Positions 28,511 through 40,500 of a DNA stretch of 64,000 nt are shown piece after piece. The notes below the pieces were generated by a model. The model was not told where the DNA came from, did not search any database, and saw nothing but the letters and a program-made list of their open reading frames with translations. The stretch comes from Acanthornis magna (taxonomy: Eukaryota > Chordata > Aves > Passeriformes > Acanthizidae), in contig JAWUZG010000961.1 in the NCBI GenBank assembly GCA_036785705.1, positions 372,001 to 436,000 of the forward strand, written 5' to 3'. The position numbers and the translations under genes are program-made. The first letter of the stretch is position 1; every line of letters starts with the position of its first letter.

Positions 28511-31500
28511 GGGTTTTTTCCCCTGGAACAGCCCCGATTCTGCCGACAGAGTCCTGTGCGTCCGCGGCGGCTCCGGCCGCAATTCCCTCCGCGCTTCCTC
28601 GTCCCCCACTCCCAGCGACAATTCCCGGCGCATTTCGGGGCGAGATCGGCGATTTTCGGGCTCCGGCTCTCCGGGCCGGGCGGAGTCGTTCTCGTAGAGA
28701 GATTGGGAAGGCTCGGAGAGAGGAATTCGGGAAATTCGGGAGGCGCGGAGCAGGGCGTGGCTGACGGCCGCGAGCAGCACGAGGATTCCCGAGGAGAGGA
28801 TGGAGGCCGAGGCGATGCCGGCGGCAGGCTCGAAGAGCAGCAGCATCAGCAGCGCCAGGGCTGGAATCAGAGAGAAATCCTGAGCTGAAATCCTGGGCTG
28901 AAATGTGGAAATTCTGGGAAATTTCGGGAAATCTCGGAGGCCGAGGCGATGCTGGCTGGGGGCTCGAAGAGCAGCAGCATCAGCAGCGCCAGGGCTGAAA
29001 TCAGAGAGAAATCCTGAGCTGAAATGGGGAAATTTTGGGAAATTTTGGGAAATTTTGGGAAATTTCGGGAAATTTTGGGAAATCTCGGAGGCTGAGGCGA
29101 TGCTGGCCATAAGCTCGAAGAGCAGCAGCATCAGCAGCGCCAGGGCTGAAACCACAGAATATGGAAATCGTGAGCTGAAATTCTGAGCTGAAATCCTGAG
29201 CTGAAATGGGGAAATTTTGGGAAATTTTGGGAAATCTCAGAGGCTGAGGCGATGCTGGCCGTGGGCTCCAAGAGCAGCAGCATCAGCAGCGCCAGGGCTG
29301 GAATCAGAGTGAAATCCTGAGCTGAAATCAGAGTGAAATCCTGGGCTGAAATGGGGAAATTGTGGGAAATTTTGGGAAATTTTGGGAAATCTCGGAGGCC
29401 GAGGCAATGCCGGCTGGGGGCTCAAAGAGCAGCAGCATCAGCAGCGCCAGGGCTGAAACCACAGAATGTGGAAATTGTGAGCTGAAATGGGCTAAAAAGG
29501 GCTGAAATGAGGAAATTTTGGGAACTCTTGGAGGCCGAGGCGATGCCGGCCGCGGGCTTGAAGAGCAGCAGCATCAGCAGCGCCAGGGCTGAAATCAGAG
29601 AGAAATCCTGAGCTGAAATCCTGGGCTGAAATCCTGAGCTGAAATGGGGAAATCTCGGGAAATTTTGGGAAATCTCAGAGGCTGAGGCGATGCTGGCCGT
29701 GGGCTCCAAGAGCAGCAGCATCAGCAGCGCCAGGGCTGGAATCAGAGTGAAATCCTGAGCTGAAATCCTGAGCTGAAATCCTGGGCTGAAATGGGGAAAT
29801 TTTGGGAAATTTTGGGAAATTTTGGGAAATCTCGGAGGCCGAGGCGATGCCGGCTGGGGGCTCGAAGAGCAGCAGCATCAGCAGCGCCAGGGCTGAAACC
29901 ACAGAATATGGAAATTGTGAGCTGAAATGGGCTAAAAAGGGCTGAAATGGGGAAATTTTGGGAAATCTCAGAGGCCGAGGCGATGCTGGCCGCGGGCTCG
30001 AAGAGCAGCAGCATCAGCAGCGCCAGGGCTGGAATCAGAGAGAAATCCTGAGCTGAAATGGGGAAATTTTGGGAAATTTTGGGGTGGATTCGAAGGAATG
30101 TGTTTGGAAATATTGGAGGCCGAGGTGATGCTGGCCGCGGGCTCCAAGAGCAGCAACATCAGCAGGGCCAGGGCTGAAACCACAGAATATGGAAATTGTG
30201 AGCTGAAATCCTGGGCTGAAATGTGGAAATTTTGGGGTGGATTTAAAGGAATGGATATGGGAACTCTTGGAGGCCGAGGCGATGCCGGCTGGGGGCTCGA
30301 AGAGCAGCAGCATCAGCAGCGCCAGGGCTGAAATCAGAGACAAATCCTGAGCTGAAATCCTGGGCTGAAATGTGGAAATTCTGGGAAATTTCGGGAAATC
30401 TCGGAGGCTGAGACGATGCTGGCCGCGGGCTCGAAGAGCAGCAGCATCAGCAGCGCCAGGGCTGAAACCACAGAATATGGAAATCGTGAGCTGAAATTCT
30501 GAGCTGAAATCCTGAGCTGAAATGGGGAAATTTTGGGAAATTTTGGGAAATCTCAGAGGCTGAGGCGATGCTGGCCGTGGGCTCCAAGAGCAGCAGCATC
30601 AGCAGCGCCAGGGCTGAAATCAGAGTGAAATCCTGAGCTGAAATGGGGAAATTTTGGGAAATTTTGGGGTGGATTTGAAGGGATGGGTTTGGAAATATTG
30701 GAGGCTGAGGCGATGCCGGCCGCGGGCTCGAAGAGCAGCAGCATCAGCAGCGCCAGGGCTGAAATCAGAGTGAAATCCTGAGCTGAAATGGGGAAATTTT
30801 GGGAAATTTTGGGAAATTTTGGGAAATCTCGGAGGCCGAGGTGATGCCGGCTGGGGGCTCAAAGAGCAGCAGCATCAGCAGCGCCAGGGCTGAAACCACA
30901 GAATATGGAAATCGTGAGCTGAAATTCTGAGCTGAAATCCTGAGCTGAAATGGGGAAATTTTGGGAAATTTTGGGAAATCTCAGAGGCTGAGGCGATGCT
31001 GGCCGTGGGCTCCAAGAGCAGCAGCATCAGCAGCGCCAGGGCTGGAATCAGAGAGAAATCCTGAGCTGAAATCCTGGGCTGAAATCCTGAGCTGAAATGG
31101 GGAAATCTCGGGAAATTTTGGGAAATCTCGGAGGCCGAGGCGATGCCGGCTGGGGGCTCCAAGAGCAGCAGCATCAGCAGCGCCAGGGCTGAAACCACAG
31201 AATATGGAAATTGTGAGCTGAAATGGGCTAAAAAGGGCTGAAATGGGGAAATTTTGGGAAATCTCGGAGGCCAAGGCGATGCCGGCTGCGGGCTCGAAGA
31301 GCAGCAGCATCAGCAGCGCCAGGGCTGGAATCAGAGAGAAATCCTGAGCTGAAATGGGGAAATTTTGGGAAATTTTGGGAAATCTCAGAGGCCGAGGCGA
31401 TGCCGCTGGGGGCTCGAAGAGCAGCAGCATCAGCAGCGCCAGGGCTGAAATCAGAGAGAAATCCTGAGCTGAAATCAGAGTGAAATCCTGGGCTGAAATG

Positions 31501-34500
31501 GGGAAATTTTGGGAAATTTTGGGAAATCTCGGAGGCTGAGGCGATGCTGGCCATAAGCTCGAAGAGCAGCAGCATCAGCAGCGCCAGGGCTGAAACCACA
31601 GAATATGGAAATTGTGAGCTGAAATGGGCTAAAAAGGGCTGAAATGGGGAAATTTTGGGAAATCTCGGAGGCCAAGGCGATGCCGGCTGCGGGCTCGAAG
31701 AGCAGCAGCATCAGCAGCGCCAGGGCTGAAATCAGAGTGTGGAAATTGTGAGCTGAAATGGGGAAATTTTGGGAAATTTTGGGAAATCTCGGAGGCCGAG
31801 GCGATGCCGGCTGGGGGCTCGAAGAGCAGCAGCATCAGCAGCGCCAGGGCTGGAATCAGAGAGAAATCCTGAGCTGAAATGGGGAAATTTTGGGAAATTT
31901 CGGGAAATTTTGGGAAATCTCAGAGGCCGAGGCGATGCCGGCTGGGGGCTCGAAGAGCAGCAGCATCAGCAGCGCCAGGGCTGAAACCACAGAATATGGA
32001 AATCGTGAGCTGAAATTCTGAGCTGAAATCCTGAGCTGAAATGGGGAAATTTTGGGAAATTTTGGGAAATCTCAGAGGCTGAGGCGATGCTGGCCGTGGG
32101 CTCCAAGAGCAGCAGCATCAGCAGCGCCAGGGCTGGAATCAGAGTGAAATCCTGAGCTGAAATCAGAGTGAAATCCTGGGCTGAAATGGGGAAATTGTGG
32201 GAAATTTTGGGAAATTTTGGGAAATCTCGGAGGCCGAGGCAATGCCGGCTGGGGGCTCAAAGAGCAGCAGCATCAGCAGCGCCAGGGCTGAAACCACAGA
32301 ATATGGAAATTGTGAGCTGAAATGGGCTAAAAAGGGCTGAAATGAGGAAATTTTGGGAACTCTTGGAGGCCGAGGCGATGCCGGCCGCGGGCTTGAAGAG
32401 CAGCAGCATCAGCAGCGCCAGGGCTGGAATCAGAGAGAAATCGTGAGCTGAAATCCTGGGCTGAAATCCTGAGCTGAAATGGGGAAATCTCGGGAAATTT
32501 TGGGAAATCTTGGAGGCCGAGGTGATGCCGGCTGGGGGCTCGAAGAGCAGCAGCATCAGCAGCGCCAGGGCTGGAATCAGAGAGAAATCCTGAGCTGAAA
32601 TCAGAGTGAAATCCTGGGCTGAAATGGGGAAATTTTGGGAAATTTTGGGAAATTTCGGGAAATTTTGGGAAATCTCGGAGGCTGAGGCGATGCTGGCCAT
32701 AAGCTCGAAGAGCAGCAGCATCAGCAGCGCCAGGGCTGAAACCACAGAATGTGGAAATTGTGAGCTGAAATTCTGAGCTGAAATCCTGAGCTGAAATGGG
32801 GAAATTTCGGGAAATTTTGGGAAATCTCAGAGGCTGAGGCGATGCTGGCCGTGGGCTCCAAGAGCAGCAGCATCAGCAGCACCAGGGCTGAAATCAGAGT
32901 GAAATCCTGAGCTGAAATGGGGAAATTTGGGAAATTTTGGGGTGGATTTGAAGGGATGGGTTTGGAAATATTGGAGGCTGAGGCGATGCTGGCCGCGGGC
33001 TCAAAGAGCAGCAGCATCAGCAGCGCCAGGGCTGAAACCACAGAATATGGAAATTGTGAGCTGAAATCCTGGGCTGAAATGTGGAAATTCTGGGAAATTT
33101 TGGGAAATCTCGGAGGCCAAGGCGATGCAGGCCGCAGGCTCGAAGAGCAGCAGCATCAGCAGGGCCGGGGCTGAAATCAGAGTGAAATCCTGAGCTGAAA
33201 TCCTGGGCTGAAATGGGGAAATTTTGGGGTGGATGGGGTTAGGAAAGGGCTCTGAGGAGCTGGGGCTCAAAAGGGATGGATTTGGGAAATCTTGGAATGG
33301 TTGGAAGGGACTAAAATGGGATGGGTTTGGGAAATCTTGGGATGGGTGAAGTTGGGACTCAAAAGGAATTGATATGGAAAATCTTGGATGGACTCAGAAT
33401 GGCTTGGGTTTGGGAAATCTGGGAATGGGTGAAGTTGGGACTCGAATTGATTTGGGAACTCTTGGGATGGACTCAAAATGGGATGGATTTGGAAAACCTT
33501 GGAATGGGTGAAGTTGGAAGGGACTCAAAAGGGATGGGTTTGGGAAATCTTGGAATGGTTGGAAGGGGCAAAAATGGGGTGGATTTGGAAATCTCGGAGG
33601 CCGAGGCAATGCCGGCTGGGGGCTCCAAGAGCAGCAGCATCAGCAGCGCCAGGGCTGAAATCAGAGTGAAATCCTGGGCTGAAATCAGAGTGAAATCCTG
33701 AGCTGAAATCCTGAGCTGAAATGGGCTAAAAACGGCTGAAATGGGGAAATTTTGGGAAATTTTGGATGGACTCAAATGGGATGGGTTTGAAAACTCTTGG
33801 CATGGATTCAAAGGGATGGATTTGGGAAATCTCGGAGGCCGAGGCAATGCCGGCGGCAGGCTCCAAGAGCAGCAGCATCAGCAGCGCCAGGGCTGAAATC
33901 AGAGTGAAATCCTGAGCTGAAATCCTGGGCTGAAATGGGGAAATTTTGGGATGGACTCAAACTGGGATGGGTTTGGAAAAATTTGGGATGGAGTCAAATG
34001 GGATGGATTTGGAAAATCTTGGAATGGGTGAAGTTGGAAGGGACTGAAAAGGGATGGGTTTGGGAAACCTTGGGATGGATGAGGTTGGAAGGAGCTAAAA
34101 TGGGATGGATTTGCAAATCTGATTTTCCCCACCCCAAACCTGCTTTTACCTGCCCCAGATCTGCTTTTTCCCATCGAAATCTCCCATTTCCCGCCCAAAC
34201 GCGCTCGGGGGAGCACTGGGAGCACTGGGAGCTGTTACTGGGAGCACTGGGAGGTGTTACTAGGAGCTGTTACTGGGAGCACTGGGAGCACTGGGAGCTG
34301 TTACTGGGAGCACTGGGAGGTGTTACTGGGAGCTGTTACTGGGAGCACTGGGAGCACTGGGAGCTGTTACTGGGGGCACTGGGAGGTGTCACTGGGAGCA
34401 CTGGGAGCTGTTACTGGGAGCACTGGGAGCTGTTACTGGGAGCACTGGGAGCACTGGGAGCTGTTACTGGGGGCACTGGGAGGTGTCACTGGGAGCACTG

Positions 34501-37500
34501 GAGCTGTCACTGGGAGCTGTTACTGGGAGCACTGGGAGCACTGGGAGCACTGGGAGCTGTTACTGGGAGCACTGGGAGCACTGGGAGCTGTCACTGGGAG
34601 CACTGGGGGCACTGGGAGCACTGGAGCTGTCACTGGGAGCACTGGGAGCACTGGGAGCTGTTACTGGGAGCACTGGGAGCTGTAACTGGGAGCACTGGGA
34701 GCTGTCACTGGGAGCCCTGGGAGCTGTTACTGGGAGCACTGGGAGCTGTCACTGGGAGCTGTCACTGGGAGCACTGGGAGCTGTCACTGGGAGCACTGGG
34801 AGATGTCACTGGGAGCTGTCACTGGGAGCACTGGGAGCTGTTACTGGGAGCTAGCACTGGGAGCTAGCACTGGGAGCACTGGGAGCACTGGGAGCTGTTA
34901 CTGGGAGCTAGCACTGGGAGCTAGCACTGGGAGCACTGGGAGCACTGGGAGCTGTTACTGGGAGCACTGGGAGCTGTTACTGGGAGGTGTTACTGGGAGC
35001 ACTGGGAGCTGTCACTGGGAGCACTGGGAGCTGTTACTGGGAGTACTGGGAGCACTGGGAGCACTGGGAGATGTCACTGGGAGCTGTCACTGGGAGCACT
35101 GGGAGCTGTTACTGGGAGCTAGCACTGGGAGCTAGCACTGGGAGCACTGGGAGCACTGGGAGCTGTTACTGGGAGCACTGGGAGCTGTTACTGGGAGGTG
35201 TTACTGGGAGCACTGGGAGCTGTCACTGGGAGCACTGGGAGCTGTTACTGGGAGTACTGGGAGCACTGGGAGCACTGGGAGCTGTCACTGGGAGCACTGG
35301 GGGCACTGGGAGCACTGGAGCTGTCACTGGGAGCACTGGGAGCACTGGGAGCTGTCACTGGGAGCACTGGGAGCTGTCACTGGGAGCACTGGGAGCTGTT
35401 ACTGGGAGCACTGGGAGCTGTCACTGGGAGCACTGGGAGCACTGGGAGCTGTCACTGGGAGCCCTGGGAGCTGTTACTGGGAGCTAGCACTGGGAGCTAG
35501 CACTGGGAGCACTGGGAGCACTGGGAGCTGTTACTGGGAGCACTGGGAGCTGTTACTGGGAGGTGTTACTGGGAGCACTGGGAGCTGTCACTGGGAGCAC
35601 TGGGAGCTGTTACTGGGAGGTGTTACTGGGAGCACTGGGAGCACTGGGAGCTGTCACTGGGAGCTGTTACTGGGAGCACTGGGAGCTGTTACTGGGAGGT
35701 GTTACTGGGAGCACTGGGGGCACTGGGACCTGTTACTGGGAGGTGTTACTGGGAGCACTGGGAGCACTGGGAGCTGTTACTGGGAGCTGTTACTGGGGGC
35801 ACTGGGAGCTGTCACTGGGAGCTGTTACTGGGAGCACTGGGAGCTGTTACTGGGAGGTGTTACTGGGAGCACTGGGGGCACTGGGAGCTGTTACTGGGAG
35901 GTGTTACTGGGAGCACTGGGAGCACTGGGAGCTGTTACTGGGAGCTGTTACTGGGGGCACTGGGAGCTGTTACTGGGAGGTGTTACTGGGAGCACTGGGA
36001 GCTGTCACTGGGAGCACTGGGAGCTGTCACTGGGAGCACTGGGAGCACTGGGAGCTGTCACTGGGAGCACTGGGAGCACTGGGAGCTGTTACTGGGAGCA
36101 CTGGGAGCTGTCACTGGGAGCACTGGGAGCACTGGGAGCTGTTACTGGGAGCACTGGGAGCTGTCACTGGGAGCACTGGGAGGTGTCACTGGGAGCACTG
36201 GGAGCTGTCACTGGGAGCTGTCACTGGGAGCACTGGGAGCTGTCACTGGGAGCTGTCACTGGGAGCACTGGGAGCTGTTACTGGGAGGTGTTACTGGGAG
36301 CACTGGGGGCACTGGGAGCTGTTACTGGGAGGTGTTACTGGGAGCACTGGGAGCACTGGGAGCTGTTACTGGGAGCTGTTACTGGGAGCACTGGGAGCAC
36401 TGGGAACTGTTACTGGGAGCACTGGGAGCTGTCACTGGGAGCACTGGGAGCTGTTACTGGGAGCACTGGGAGCACTGGGAGCTGTTACTGGGGGCACTGG
36501 GAGGTGTCACTGGGAGCACTGGAGCTGTCACTGGGAGCTGTTACTGGGAGCACTGGGAGCACTGGGAGCTGTCACTGGGAGCACTGGGAGCACTGGGAGC
36601 TGTTACTGGGGGCACTGGGAGCTGTCACTGGGAGCACTGGGAGCACTGGGAGGTGTCACTGGGAGCACTGGGAGCACTGGGAGGTGTCACTGGGAGCACT
36701 GGGAGCTGTCACTGGGAGCTGTCACTGGGAGCACTGGGAGCTGTCACTGGGAGCTGTTACTGGGAGCACTGGGAGCTGTCACTGGGAGCACTGGGAGCTG
36801 TCACTGGGAGCCCTGGGAGCTGTTACTGGGAGCACTGGGAGCACTGGGAGCTGTCACTGGGAGCACTGGGAGCTGTCACTGGGAGCACTGGGAGATGTCA
36901 CTGGGAGCTGTCACTGGGAGCACTGGGAGATGTCACTGGGAGCTGTCACTGGGAGCACTGGGAGCTGTCACTGGGAGCACTGGGAGATGTCACTGGGAGC
37001 TGTCACTGGGAGCACTGGGAGCTGTTACTGGGAGCTAGCACTGGGAGCTAGCACTGGGAGCACTGGGAGCACTGGGAGCTGTTACTGGGAGCACTGGGAG
37101 CTGTTACTGGGAGGTGTTACTGGGAGCACTGGGGGCACTGGGAGCTGTTACTGGGAGGTGTTACTGGGAGCACTGGGAGCACTGGGAGCTGTTACTGGGA
37201 GCTGTCACTGGGAGCACTGGGAGCTGTCACTGGGAGCCCTGGGAGCTGTTACTGGGAGCACTGGGAGCACTGGGAGCTGTCACTGGGAGCACTGGGAGAT
37301 GTCACTGGGAGCTGTCACTGGGAGCACTGGGAGCTGTTACTGGGAGCTAGCACTGGGAGCTAGCACTGGGAGCACTGGGAGCACTGGGAGCTGTTACTGG
37401 GAGCACTGGGAGCTGTTACTGGGAGCACTGGGAGCTGTCACTGGGAGCACTGGGAGCTGTTACTGGGAGCACTGGGAGCTGTTACTGGGAGCACTGGGAG

Positions 37501-40500
37501 CACTGGGAGCACTGGGAGCTGTTACTGGGAGCTGTTACTGGGAGCACTGGGAGCACTGGGGGCACTGGGCCTTGCCTGTGAGGTAGAGGCAGAGGCCGAG
37601 GCAGAAGAGAGCGATGGCTGCGTGCCGAACGTTCCTGCTGCCCAGGAGGAACCAGCCTGCCCTGGGGAGAGAGGGAAATGCAGCTGGGAGAGGGAAAAAA
37701 TCTGGGAAAAATCTGGGAATTGGGGGGAAAAAAATCTGGGAAAAATCTGGGAATTGGGGGGAAAAAAATCTGGGAAAAATCTGGGAATTGGGGGGAAAAA
37801 TTTGGGAATGAAGGGAAATACATCTGGGAATTGGGGGGGGAAAAATCTGGGAATTGGGGGGAAATAAATCTGGGAATTGGGGGGAAAAATCTGGGAATTG
37901 GGGGGAAATAAATCTGGGAATTGGGGGGAAAAATCTGGGAAAAATCTGGGAATTAAGGGAAATAAATCTGGGAATGAGGGGAAATAAATCTGGGAATTGG
38001 GGGGAAAAAATCTGGGAAAGAGGGGAGAAAAATCTGGGAATGAGGGGAAAAAGACTGGGAAAGAGGGAAAATAAATCTGGGAATTGGGGGAAAAATCTGG
38101 GAAAGGGGAAAAAAACTGGGAAAGAGGGGAAAATGAATCTGGGAAAGAGAAAATAAATGTGGAAATGAGGGGAAAAAACCTGGGAACTGGGGGGAAAAAT
38201 CTGGGAAAGAGGGGAAATAAATCTGGGAAAGAGGGGAAATAAATGTGGGAAAGAGGGGAAATAAATATGGGAAAGGGGGAATAATTCTGGGAAAGGGAAA
38301 AACAATCTGGGAAAAATCTGGGAATTGGGGGGAAAATCTGGGAATGAAGGGAAATAAATCTGGGAAAGAGGGGAAATAAATCTGGGAAAGAGAGGAAAAT
38401 AAATCTGGGAATGAGGGAAAATAAATCTGGGAAAGAGGGGAGAAAAATCTGGGAAGGAGGGAAAAAATCTGGGTGAGAGGGAAAACAGCTCTGGGCAGGC
38501 TCCTGGTCCTGCTCCAAATTCCTCATCCGAAGGAGAGAATTCCACATCCGAAGGGCGAATTCCTCATCCAAAAGAGGGAATTCCTCATCCAAAGGAGAGA
38601 ATTCCTCATCCAAAGGAAAGAATTCCTCATCCAAAGGAAAGAATTCCTCATCCAAAGGAAAGCATTCCTCATCCAAAGGAGGGAATTCCTCATCCGAAGG
38701 AGGGAATTCCTCATCCAAGGGAGCTAATCCCACATTTCAGGGGAAGAATTCAGCATCCAAAGGGGCGAATTCTGCATCCAGGGAGCAAATTCCACAGCCA
38801 GGGGGCAAATTCGACATTTCAGAGGAAGAATTCCTCATCCGAGGAGTGAATTCCTCATCCAAAGGAGAGAATTCCTCATCCCAAGGAGAGAATTCCTCAT
38901 CCAAGGGGTGAATTCTTCATCCAAAGGAGAGAATTCCTCATCCAAAGGGTGAATTCCTCATCCAAAAGAGAGAATTCCTCATCCAAAGGAGAGAATTCCT
39001 CATCCAAAGGAGAGAATTCCTCATCCAAAAGAGAGAATTCCTCATCCAAAGGAGGGAATTCCTCATCCAAAGGAGAGAATTCCTCATCCAAAGGGTGAAT
39101 TCCTCATCCAAAGGGTGAATTCCTCATCCAAAGGAGAGAATTCCTCATCCAAAGGAGAGAATTCCTCATCCAAAGGGTGAATTCCTCATCCAAAGGGAGA
39201 ATTCTTCATCCAAAGGGTGAATTCTTCATCCAAAGGGTGAATTCCTCATCCAAAGGAGAGAATTCCTCATCCAAAGGGTGAATTCTTCATCCAAAGGAGA
39301 GAATTCCTCATCCAAAGGGTGAATTCCTCATCCAAAGGAGAGAATTCCTCATCCAAAGGGTGAATTCCTCATCCAAAGGAGAGAATTCCTCATCCAAAGG
39401 GTGAATTCCTCATCCAAAGGGTGAATTCTTCATCCAAAGGAGAGAATTCCTCATCCAAAGGGTGAATTCCTCATCCAAAGGGTGAATTCCTCATCCAAAG
39501 GGTGAATTCCTCATCCAAAGGGTGAATTCCTCATCCAAAGGAGAGAATTCCTCATCCAAAGGGTGAATTCCTCATCCAAAGGGTGAATTCCTCATCCAAA
39601 GGGTGAATTCCTCATCCAAAGGAGAGAATTCCTCATCCAAAGGAGAGAATTCCTCATCCAAAGGAGAGAATTCCTCATCCCAAGGAGAGAATTCCTCATC
39701 CAAGGGGTGAATTCCTCATCCAAAGGAGAGAATTCCTCATCCCAAGGAGAGAATTCCTCATCCAAGGGGTGAATTCTTCATCCAAAGGAGAGAATTCCTC
39801 ATCCAAAGGGTGAATTCCTCATCCAAAAGAGAGAATTCCTCATCCAAAGGGGGGAATTCCTCATCCAAAGGAGAGAATTCCTCATCCGAAGGAGAGAATT
39901 CCTCATCCGAAGGAGAGAATTCCTCATCCAAAGGGTGAATTCCTCATCCAAAGGAGAGAATTCCTCATCCAAAGGGTGAATTCCTCATCCAAAAGAGAGA
40001 ATTCCTCATCCAAAGGGGGGAATTCCTCATCCAAAGGAGAGAATTCCTCATCCGAAGGAGAGAATTCCTCATCCAAAGGAGAGAATTCCTCATCCAAAGG
40101 GGGGAATTCCTCATCCAAAGGAGAGAATTCCTCATCCGAAGGAGAGAATTCCTCATCCAAAGGAGAGAATTCCTCATCCAAAGGAGAGAATTCCTCATCC
40201 GAAGGAGAGAATTCCTCATCCAAAGGAGAGAATTCCTCATCCAAAGGAGAGAATTCCTCATCCCAAGGAGAGAATTCCTCATCCAAGGGGTGAATTCTTC
40301 ATCCAAAGGAGAGAATTCCTCATCCAAAGGGTGAATTCCTCATCCAAAAGAGAGAATTCCTCATCCAAAGGAGAGAATTCCTCATCCAAAGGAGAGAATT
40401 CCTCATCCCAAGGAGAGAATTCCTCATCCAAGGGGTGAATTCCTCATCCAAAGGAGAGAATTCCTCATCCAAAGGAGAGAATTCCTCATCCAAAGGGTGA

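Noticed and set aside
28867..33900. Many short minus-strand frames containing [20 protein letters not shown], resembling a family of small membrane proteins
   Set aside because: They are copies of the first 59 nt of the TMEM221 last exon, each lacking the rest of the exon. They are repeat units, not separate genes.
34253..37586. Open frames of 450-561 codons reading [13 protein letters not shown]
   Set aside because: Pure translation of the 9/13-bp array inside a TMEM221 intron. Equivalent frames exist in several phases.
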